Assembly: GCA_026874595.1 (NCBI GenBank)
Contig: CM049306.1
Span: forward strand, 93,115,642 to 93,179,641
Source: Sipunculus nudus
Taxonomy: Eukaryota; Annelida; Sipuncula; Golfingiida; Sipunculidae
DNA length: 64,000 nt
Reading direction: 5' to 3'
Each line of letters starts with the position of its first letter. Positions within the stretch are counted from its first letter, which is position 1. Positions 38,460 to 49,799 of the stretch are shown in pieces. The notes under the pieces are model-generated. The model was not told the origin of the DNA and did no database searches. It saw nothing but the letters and a program-made list of their open reading frames with translations. The position numbers were made by a program, and so were the translations under genes.

Positions 38460-39960
38460 ATGTCCAGTTGAACGAAAATTTTGAAGTTGAAGTCAAAATT
38501 TTGCGCCACCCCAGTCCATTTTTAGAGTCTGCAAAAGAACTAAGGTGACTGGATGTAGCATGCTTAAATGCCTTGAGTTCTTTTACTTCTGAACCTTTAC
38601 ATTCACAAGCGGACATACGTGTACAGATACAGAACAGAACGCCTCGAATCTTGGGATGCCGAATCATCCGCCTCAACTCACAGTTTGAAATGCATCACCA
38701 CCATAATAACCACAGCAGCAGTTATCGCGGATTCGTTGTGCTCTTTCACACCACACATTGTTTGTTGTAATTAATCACGCTGCCCTTTTATTTTCACTTG
38801 TTTCATCCATAACCACATAACACAATGCTGGCCTGCTGAGAAAACTATAGGTACCTTCGTCTCCCGATGTCCATCTATTTTTTGCTAAGAAAATTTTATT
38901 AGTTACATTTCGAGGGAAAAAATGGTAGGATAACGTAGAAGATTTATTTTCAATAAGAGAAAGGAACATCTACTTTACACATTATTTATAAAATAGAACT
39001 ATTTTAAAATATTTAGAAAACAGTCTAAATGTTACAACACATCAGCCGGACTTATGGCAGTTACGGTCATTGGTCACATGCAAAAATATCCTGCACAAAC
39101 AGCTGTTGAATGATGTCATTTAAACACTCTAAAATATGACCAACCAAAATAAAGAATGCTACTCATACGGGGACACCGATCTGTCAGATCGTTAAAAAAA
39201 ATAATAAAAAATCTTGATTGCCCTATGAGGTTGTTACTTCCAAAGCAGCATCATAGGGATTCTTTGAAAAAAAATCGTTATATTTAAAAAAAAATCTGGT
39301 GGACACAGGTTGTTGGAACAGAATTTAGTAAAGCTTACCTATCAAAAATTCTCCATCGTACATTAAATTTTGATACCAGAATGATAAGGTAATTTAGGAT
39401 CAAGGATCTGTTTATCCAGTTAATCGTTTTCGTATCATTAGCAAATACAGAGTAAACTCTATCATGTGAGCACCCTTGGGACTGGGCCAAAGAGGCCACT
39501 TTATCAAGGTGCCAATTACATGGAGATAATGACCTCAGAATATTTATTACTGAGTAGAAAAAACGGATCTGTGAAAAACTGACTCCTGTTAAAGTGGTCA
39601 CCATATATGACCACTTTATCTAGGTACCCGCTAGGAGAGGTTCCACTGTACACCATTGTTTTAAAAGAGTGAGATTTCCTATAGCTTTATTCAGCTTTAT
39701 ATGACAATCAATGTATTCCACATGATTCTTTAAAAACGTAAACAAGTAGTACCAATAAAATGTATTTCCAGTTAAATATGACGACTGGGCAAAATTTGCT
39801 TGAAAAACCCTACAATCATTGCAAATGACCACTTTACGTGAAATATATTCCTCAAGATACTGTTAACAACAAACCTAATTAATATTTATAAATAAATCAC
39901 ATGAACCGTTTCTTTCACAAAACCAGATATGCCTCATCTAGCGTAATTTGGTGTGTTCAT
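38460..39960. other. No recognisable gene
   Basis: AT-rich DNA downstream of the SLC22 gene. The end GAGGTTCCACTGTA (about 39637-39650) resembles one terminus of a pogo-type MITE, but its partner is not seen. Confidence 0.35.
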
Positions 39961-39963
39961 TTA

Positions 39964-39977
39964 CTGCCATCTAGTGG
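39964..39977 (-). promoter_or_regulatory. CTCF-like binding motif
   Basis: On the - strand the site reads CCACTAGATGGCAG, an exact fit to the well-known CTCF core consensus CCASYAGRKGGCRS. It lies about 520 bp beyond the stop codon of the SLC22 gene. A chance match in 64 kb is possible but unlikely at this length. Function is inferred. Confidence 0.5.
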
Positions 39978-40274
39978 TTAGCGTAGGCACTACTCTATTT
40001 GGAGTTAAGAAATCCATCCATCTCCTCTTTCGTGCTAAATTGGTGGCTGGCGCTTATTGGGCATTATATCCTCTGAACTGTCCACTACACACACTCCTCT
40101 CCTGCAATACAAACAATGCTTTTTGCATAATATTTGTGTATGATAAAAAAAATAACAAAGTCTGAAAACAAGCTGCTCTGGTGATGCAGTGACGTCAGAA
40201 AGAATTAGAGAAGTACGCCACGATCAACGTTTAAGATATTACTATTTTCACAGCATTATAAATGTTCATATATG

Positions 40275-40280
40275 TTTATT
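40275..40280 (-). terminator. Candidate polyadenylation signal of the SLC22 gene
   Basis: AATAAA on the - strand about 215 bp after the stop codon. Confidence 0.4.
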
Positions 40281-40492
40281 GTTCCCCCACAAGCTATGCT
40301 CTCGATCAAAACTATGCAACATATATCTGCTTGTCATGTCTGTATCAGTTTGGCATTAAAAATATTTTTACTGAACTATATCTCTAAGGCCATATACTAA
40401 ATGTAAATTGATCAACGGAATTCAGTTATTCGCATCATATTTTTGTTCTCCGAATCCACTGAACTATTTTCATTTTTTGTGTGGCCTGAGAC

Positions 40493-40633
40493 TTACTTTC
40501 CCAAGTTTTCACTCTCCTGTATCGTCTCCGGAAGATCTAGATCTTTTGTTTCAGGGAGGGTGAGTGTCAGTAGTCCGGCAATAAGAGGAACAACTCCGAA
40601 AATAAGAAATGGAAAGCCTTCCCATGCCGCAAT
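40493..40633 (-). CDS. SLC22 transporter coding exon 9 and stop
   Basis: 141 nt, residues 487-532. TM12 (FPFLIFGVVPLIAGLLTLTL) is followed by PETKDLDLPETIQESENLGK and TAA. The stop lies inside AAA|GTAAGT, so a splice to a further small C-terminal exon is possible. The protein length fits without one. Confidence 0.88.
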   Translation of the reverse strand: MAAWEGFPFLIFGVVPLIAGLLTLTLPETKDLDLPETIQESENLGK

Positions 40634-41477
40634 CTGTTAATAAATAAAGGAAATAATCAAGGTGGATACAACAGCGTTGTTAGAATGCATAACACAGATA
40701 AAACATACGACATGCCAGTTTCTTATATTACATACCACGAAATAAGAGAAAACACGTATACCGGGGAAAATTAAACATGATAATATTTTAATATACTGGT
40801 GTGTTGATCGTAATTCTTTAAGAATAACGACATACATGTATATTGAAATCTCCGGTATGTTAATTATTATACTATCATTGTCCTTTAACTTGTTCTCACA
40901 CATGCAGCGATTCTGCTGGACAGTGGGCCTTTTTTGTTGAGGTAACTATTTACATTATTTAATGCAGTCTTATTAAGTATGCATATATGCAGAATCCCTT
41001 TTCCGTTTCGGACGATGTGACAGCTAAGGTGGCGATACACGATTATCCTTTTGTCAACCAGGGTCGATCGGCATACCGCATCCCCCCCCCCCCCCAAAAA
41101 AAAAAAAAAGAGCACTCGCTCGTGAGTGAAACACGACCGTAGGGCATAGTCTTCCCATTAAGACTGCAGTGGACTCACCTCGGTTGGAGCTGACCATGCA
41201 AAATCTCACCCCTCATCGGCTGAGATTCAAACTCACGACCTTATCAGATGCGCTCTACTCCGCAGATGCAGCTTCATCTAGTGTACTTACCGTAAGCTTC
41301 AACTGAGGTGAAATAGTACTTCCGATGCGGGCGGACATCGAGCAGAAACCGACGCCATTGGTTCGAATGACCGTAGGGTATAGTTCACCCGCGTACAGAT
41401 AAACGATGGCAAATGACGCCGCAGCGAACATATTTCCTCCGACAGCTAAAGCAGTAACAATCCACTGTGGTATACCT

Positions 41478-41541
<64 letters not shown>

Positions 41542-44500
41542 TAGCTGTTTTATATACATTGTATCCTGCACGGTAATACCTGGATTATTCCATAATTTTA
41601 TAAATATTGCAGTAGTTAAATTTATACATGCACATTACGAACATTATTTTCTGTCGTACGTTACCTTGAAAAGCGTGCCCTATATTAATATAGTCCGTCC
41701 TTCCATCCGACCATCATGATTTCATTTGAGCGCGTTATCTCAAAAAGAATACATTTAATTTTACTCAAATTCATAGGTGTGATTAGTGTCTATGAAGACT
41801 ACAGCCCTAGTTTTATCATAGAGGGATTATACTTAGGGTATCACAGGGGCTAATTTACGAAGGTTCGCATGGCGTCTCTCACAATCGTCATTAACACACC
41901 ATGCGTGCGAGAATCATTAACACTCTGCGCGCGAGAATCATAACACACTGCATCTGAGAATTATAACACACTCTGTGTGCGAGAATCAAAACACTCTGTG
42001 TGCGAGAATAATAACACACTCTGTGTGCGAGAATCATAACACACTCTGTGTGCGAGAATCATAACACACTGCATCTGAGAATCATAACGCACTCTATGTG
42101 CGAGAATCATTAACACACTCTGTGTGCGAGAATCATAACACACTGCATCTGAGAATTATAACACACTCTGTGTGCGAGAATCAAAACACACTCTGTGTGC
42201 GAGAATCATAACACACTCTGCATGCGAGAATCATAACACACTGCATCTGAGAATCATAACGCACTCTGTGTGCGAGAATCATAACGCACTCTGTGTGCGA
42301 GAATATTAACACACTCTGTGTGCGAGAATCATAACACACTCTGTGTGCGAGAATCAAAACACACTCTGTGTGCGAGAATCATAACACACTCTGTGTGCGA
42401 AAATCATAACACACTGCATCTGAGAATCATAACGCACTCTATGTGCGAGAATCATTAACACACTCTGCATGCGAGAATCATGAAACACTGCATCTGAGAA
42501 TCATAACGCACTCTGTGTGCGAGAATCATAACGCACTCTGTGTGCGAGAATCATAACACACTCTGCATACGAGAATCATAACACACTGCATCTGAGAATC
42601 ATAACGCACTCTGTGTGCGAGAATCATAACGCACTCTGTGTGCGAGAATCATAACATACTCTGCGCGCGAGAATCACAACTCAGTCTGCACGCGAGAATC
42701 ATAACATACTCAGCATGCGAGAATCATAACACACTCAGCTTGCATTCCCGTGACTTATTTTTCAACAGGGCCAGGGGATGCGCCTTTTCTATCCGCCTCT
42801 GTACAATATTGGTGGGATATTGTAAACCTGTGTGCGGTTTAAACGCTACATATTTTGCTGATAAGTTGGTCAAATGTTGTTTCTGATGTTAGTAAATGCC
42901 AGGAAGGTTATTACAGAGCCTGAGGTTTGATGGACAAACAACATTGGTAGAGAGACATATCTTACAACTTTGGTCATCCAGAAGACACCTAAGTGGACAA
43001 AGGTATAAGCAAAATCATTGGACAAAGGTATAAACAAAATAATATGATAAAAAGTAACTGAAAAGTCAGAGATTAGGGACCTATGACGCAACTACCCTGG
43101 AGTTCTCTTTTTGAAATGCGACTTCTGCTGCCCCCTGGGCAGTGATGCGTGAACTAAAGTGAAATGTTTTGAATTTTAATGATTATGTACCAGATCCTAG
43201 TCCTCTTCAAGAAATGCTGAAGTGACCTACATTGGTCACAATATCCGAATAGAAATGCTCTGTAGTGACATGTCTGAACAGAAATACAGAAATTCAATCA
43301 GAAAAAAAATTCATATATAATGAAAGGGGGTGGAGGGTGAGGGCAATTAATAGCCGTGTTCACTTGCCTTTGTTCAATATCAGCGGTATAGCCCCAAGGC
43401 AGCAGGCGCCAGCTAATAAAAGACACGCGGACTGGGAGGGCCGTCGTCCAAATCGAAAGACGAAGAAGGTTACTCCACTGATGGCTGGGATTTGGGTGAC
43501 GGCCACGAAAAAGGTGTTGAGGAACACGTCACCGGGCAGAACGCCAGCACTCAGAGACAAACCGTAATAACCTAAACTGGTGCCAAACCTGCGAAATACA
43601 TTTACAAACGTACGGAAGCCATGCCTGGTCATATAAATCTAACGCTGATCCAAAGCTGAATGACCCAGGAAGGACGGTTTATCTGCTCATTTTGGTATCA
43701 AATGTCGAAAATAAAGATTAAAAGATTAATAAATAATCCTAAGGTCATTACAGACAAATTTATACAAATACGACTATTTATAGAAAATAGAAAGCAGACC
43801 TTATGCTCATGAAATTTCGCACGAAAATGTTTCTTTTAATAAATAATGAAGCCGAAAATATTATTTTGTAAAAAAAAAGGATTGATTAATTCAATAAAAT
43901 TTTACCTAGTATAAAAAAAAAATTGCCTATTTATTCATTCAATAAAATATTACCTAGTATTTGCTATTAAAATATAAAAGGATATTTGTGTCACAATTTC
44001 TATTTCCAAAAAAGTAAACGGCTCTCATCTCCCATAATTGCTACCATACACTCAAGCTATCCTTCCCTCCATTTCAAAGCCAATGGCCATAGACCGCTAT
44101 ACCTGCAACCTGCTTCGACAACGGCAATGAAGCCTTAGGTAAAAGTCAAATACATGTATAATATATAGCTGAATACTAGTGGGCATTTACTAGGACAGAA
44201 TAAGATCTACTTTCTTTCAATAGTTTCTTAATATCAGTATTCAAACCACATATTAAAGATAGATACCTACGCCTTTTAACTAATATGTCAAATATAAAGG
44301 AAAACATTCATTTTGAGAGAGAAAGTTCATACCAATTGAGACATTGTACAAATGTCCGATTGCGTAGGTTTGGTGTGCGGAACAGGTCGAAGATGGTTGC
44401 TCTCTGTTCTATCTGCTTACCCACCACCTATAGAAAGAAATTATGATTTCATTTAATAGCAAACTATAAGGCCATATTATGTAACATCTGAAAGATATCA

Positions 44501-47500
44501 CCAAAAAATGAATTAATAAACGAATTGGCTCCTATTCCACTGGTTAAATAATTGTATCGTTGTTATTAAAAGTTATTATTAAGAAGTTACTGTTGTTATG
44601 CATTTGGCATAAAATTAAGCTGTAATATTGATGCAAGAAACGACTTTTTGAAACGACAGATAATTTATATGCTTTGTGAGTACACTTTGCTGATATATTG
44701 CTTCCGGATCAAGGTCCTGTGGTAGCTCGGTCTTGTTAAAAGTCGCCATTCTGTTAAGGTTCCTCCGTGCGTCTTTAAATCTCTTCTGGCTAATCAGCCA
44801 TCTTGGTGATTCGACAAGGATGCTGAAACATATATTCAACAATGAAAAAAGGGTATTTTTCACTTTAAAATATATAATTTTAGAATTGATTGTACGAACG
44901 GGGTACGAGTGTGAATTTTAAATTATATTTTACGTTCAAGGAGCGTTACGAAAGTGTATTTTAAATGTTTCATATAGGTCATCAAAACTAATATTTATCG
45001 GCCAAGGCGTTGTCAATAGCCATCAACGAACTTACGCTACACAGAAGAGTTCAATGACAGACGGAGCGGCCATGATGAGTTGCAATATGAATGAATCGCG
45101 AACAAAATAGGCGATTCCCGGCAGAATGCAGAAGCCCAAAGCAAACCAGTTGTGGAATACAATTGATAAGATCAGACGCCATTGGGGTCCCACCGATTCC
45201 ATCACTGAAGAAGGGTGAGATAATTAATAATAAGTCGATAATTATAAACTTAATGTTTAATGATTTTCGCCATAAATCCTCTAATAAAAAACCGGATCAA
45301 AGCAAATATAAAGTATATGTTTCTCTTTCTTTTAGAAATTTATGCGGGCGGGAGGTTTTTGATATTTTTATACTGAAAATATCAATGATTATTATTTCCC
45401 TTGCAGTCACATACAAATGAAAGCCAATAATGAAAATACGACACAATAAACCACGTGTAGGTTGAATCCTTCAGGGGCAATATGTTATGGTATCGCCCAA
45501 AGATAAGACCGATTAGACCGATTTGAAGCCATCGGTTCAGATGAGGTAATAAGAGTGTTATATGACGTGCTTGCTCTGAAATATGTGAGTTAAAAGGAAT
45601 ATAGCTAAGTATATTCATGAACGACAGTCATGGCTCTGTTAACGTAAAACATATTTATGGTATCATTCGAAAAGATGTGCGGGGGTCGAAGGTTTTTTTT
45701 CTAGTTTTAGCTCAGCTGACTGAAAGTCATCTGAGCTATAGCGATCACTCTTTGTCCGTCGTCCGTCTGTCTGTCCGTCTGTCCGTCCGTTAACCAGGCA
45801 CAAATCGTAACCGCTGGACCTAGAATCTTGTAACCTGGCATTCTGAGAGGTCCATGAAAAGTCTCCTTGGAAACCAGAAATTAGGTCTCTGTTACCCATA
45901 TTCTTTGAGCTATGGGGCCCCAAAGTACCCCCCAGAACAGTCAAAAATTTCATACAAAAAAATCTGAACAACTAATGCAGAGATCACCATAATTGTTTGA
46001 TGGATATTGATCATGGAGTGTTTCATCAGTTTCTGCAGACTAGTGGCACCACCTGTATTTGTTAGGGTTTTTTTTACGATTTTTTCTCTATTTTTGAAAC
46101 CTTTAAAGATATGAACATCTGTTAACAGGGCACAAATCATAACAACTGGACCTAGAATCTTCATTCTTCACACACAGGGAGACCCATGAAAAGTCTCCAT
46201 GGAAGCCTGAAATAAGGTCTCTGTTACCCATATCCTTTAAGCTTTATGGCTCCATAATACCCCCAGGAATAATGAAAATTTGATACAAAAACTGCAGTAT
46301 CTCAATAACTACAACACTGATGGTCATGATTTTTGGCATACATATTGATCATGAGGTGTTCCATCAGTTTCTGCAGACTGGGTGCCCCAATTATATATTT
46401 TTTTTTAATTTTTACGAGTTTTTTTCTCTATTTTTGAGACCTTTAAAGATGTGGTTATCTGTCAACAGGGTACAAATCGTAACAACTGGACCTACTATCT
46501 TCCTTCTTATCATGCAAGGAGGCCTATGAAAAGTGTCTGTGGAAACCTGAAATTAGGTCTCTGTTTCCCATATCCTTCAAACTATAGGACTCCGAAGTAT
46601 CCCTCAGAATAATGGACAATTTGATACAAAAGCTGAAGTATCTGAACAACTAATGCAGAGATCACCATGATTCTTTGCATGGATATTGATTATGGAGTGT
46701 TTCATCAGTTTCTGCAGACTGGTGGTGCCACCTATATTTAATTCAATTTTACGAATTTTTTTCTCTATTTTTGAGACCTTTAAGGATGCTGTCATCTGTT
46801 AACGTGGCAGAAATTGTAAAAACTGGACAAAGAATCTTTATTCTTGTCATGCAAGGAGGCCAATGAAAAGGGCCTGTAAAAACCTGAAATTAAGTCTCTG
46901 TTACCCATATCCTTCAAGCTATAGGACTCAGAAGTATCCCTCAGAATAATGGAAAATTTGATACAAAAGCTGAACAACTAATGCAGAGATCACCATGATT
47001 CTTTGCATGGATATTGACCATTAAGTGTTTTAGTTTCTGCAGACTGGTGGAGCCACCTGTATTTTTTTTAAGTTTACGCATTTTTCTCTATTTTTGAGAT
47101 ATATAAATACAGACACAATCTTCGCCTGTTGGTTAATCTGTTTGATGCTTCAGTTGAATGGGTATATACTACCATTCAGATGATAAAATTTCCTTTTGCG
47201 AATCTCTTCCCAGTCAGCTGAGCGTCATGACCCATGGGTCACTTGTTGTTTTAGTAGCGACTACGCATGTTAAGCCGGACTCCCATCTACCGGGTATTGC
47301 CTGCACATCAGACATGGGGTAATCGTAATCAGTAATCGTAATCGATTACAATCGATTACATTTTTGTTTGTAATCGTAAAGTAACTGTAATTGTAATCAA
47401 TGGTGAAGTGCTCACTATAACAGCTCTTAGCTATACTCTTTGTGTGCTTGGTATTGCAAAAATGAGCATGCAGTTAAGTGAGCCAGGTATTATTCACCCG

Positions 47501-49152
47501 CCAGTCACCTCCTGATCAAATCACCTCATTAGTATATGAGCAAAGTTATGATTAAACCTGGTCATGATTATTTATCCATACATATTATAACCATAAACAG
47601 GTACATTTGTACAACATCTTGACCACATGAACGATTATATGTTCAGCAGCTTACATGGCTTAAATGCATATAACAGCATATCATTCCTTAAAGGATAAGT
47701 TTTTACATTTTAATGGATAAAATAAACAAGTGCGGCCCCATGTCTTCCATTTACATACATCTATACTGAATATAAAACAAAATTCAAACATAAAGGGATC
47801 AATTTCTGTTTTGTATTCCCAGAGCTACTAGCTGCACTAGCTGGAGGACAGTATTTGCTTAGTTCTTTTTTACATCTTGTATTTCACAAACACACGGCCA
47901 GGTTAATCATGTTTAGTAATGATCAGCTAATCAGCTGAAAAGGATAAGGGTATGGTACTATAGAGGGAGTCCAGCATCGGTCCGGGAAGTGTACACAGAG
48001 ATAAATATCAAAAGAGCATGGCTTCTAGCAGTGCTCTTAACCAACTATCCAGTCTTTGGCACCAGAACACCATCATGCTTATGCTTTGTGGGATATGTAA
48101 AGCTATATCCAGCTGGTGACAGACCAGATGCAGCCCATGCAGTAGCTATCATTAGGTCACAGGTAATCAAGGTGGTGCTCTACTCTGGGCCATGCTATGT
48201 AATATGTGAGACTGGACACAAATATAGGCTAAGAGTGCTGAACAGTCTAAACATACAACACTATGGACAGGTACATTTGTACAACATCATGTCCAGTGGT
48301 AACTGTACATACCAATCTGTCTAAAAATCAGAGAATTTAGGTTTCACCAGTTCAATACTATTATATACAGTAAGCTCTCCTGAAAATGGAATAATCAAAG
48401 CAATTGAACAGACCTGGGCATTACATTTTGGTAAATGTAACAATCTCCTCAATGTTACAACAACCATACTTTTGGCCCATAGAAACCGCATAAAAAAATC
48501 ATATATTTTTTTACCCACCACGCCCTGCAAAATCATGAAAAAGTCAACCTTCAAGGGCCTGCAGGGCGGGATAGGCTGCAGATCACGCAGCCAGGGGGCG
48601 GTTTCTGGCCCACTCATGACCTAGAGCATTATAACACTCAGCTAAGCAACCCCCTCATTTGCATATATAATTTGAGCAAATCAAAAATAAAGTGCAACAA
48701 ACATTTGAAGTGATGTATATAATTCCTTCAGACTATATCATCTATTTCATATCTTGATGAGACTTGTAAGTTTCCATACCTTTGATGCATATGAATAAAG
48801 GTAAAGTATGCAATTCTTGTGTTGGATTTCGGCAATATTAAGGTTTGTAATCATGGCTGTAATCATGATTACTTTTTGAAGTAATCATAAAGTAATCGTA
48901 ATCGTAATCGATTACATATCAAGTTATCACCCCATGCCTGCTGCAGATTTTCCCGACAGTTAAGGTCCCTTTTGTTTCATTCTGTGGATTGCTCATGTCG
49001 CCATAAAACTCATATACCAATTTAATTTTGCCGGCCGATTTTTTTTAAACTACAGGTCTCGTCGGCCAGCGAGCGCACGCACGCCTATTGATTCCGGTCA
49101 TTTTGGTCACTTTTAATTTCGTCTCCAGGATCATTATGTGCGTCAGCTATGA

Positions 49153-49218
<66 letters not shown>

Positions 49219-49743
49219 AGAGAGACAGCTAGACAGACAAACACAGAGAGAGAGTAGGGAGATAGAGAGTTTTAGTTCTTATATTTGCTTAAACAGCTTC
49301 TTGACGCCAGTATTGTGTATGCAGAATGATATTTACACAGTACAAATCCTGTTAGCAATTTCCCCGTTGCTGCTGCTCCACAAAACATACGGAGAATGAC
49401 AAACACAAGATATGTCGGTGCAAAGGCAGCCGCAACGGCCGCACATCCGCCTAACAATACCATGCCTATCATAGTTTTCTTTCGACCAAAGCTGAAATTA
49501 AACACGACGAATCAGGTATTGACAATTTAAATCATATCTCCAAACGGTTCATTTTAAACAACTCCAAATAACAGTGGATCCCTGTCTGGTTATACGTTTC
49601 TACTCTAAATTCCATTCATTAACAGAAAATAAATGTGAAAGTGCAGAAAGTCTATCAAACAAGTGTATCCGTCATTAAGATTAATTATACCAAAAGTGAC
49701 AATTATTTGATCTTATCATTCATGGAATGTTGTTTTTCCTAAA

Positions 49744-49799
<56 letters not shown>

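Noticed and set aside
41875-42745. CRISPR-like array of regular repeats
   Set aside because: Units are contiguous with no unique spacers, two unit types alternate, and the array sits in a eukaryotic intron. It is a minisatellite.
43361-43364. GT donor for SLC22 exon 7 (AA|GTGAAC)
   Set aside because: It leaves phase 2, which does not join exon 8 at its acceptor; the GC donor 4 bases upstream does.
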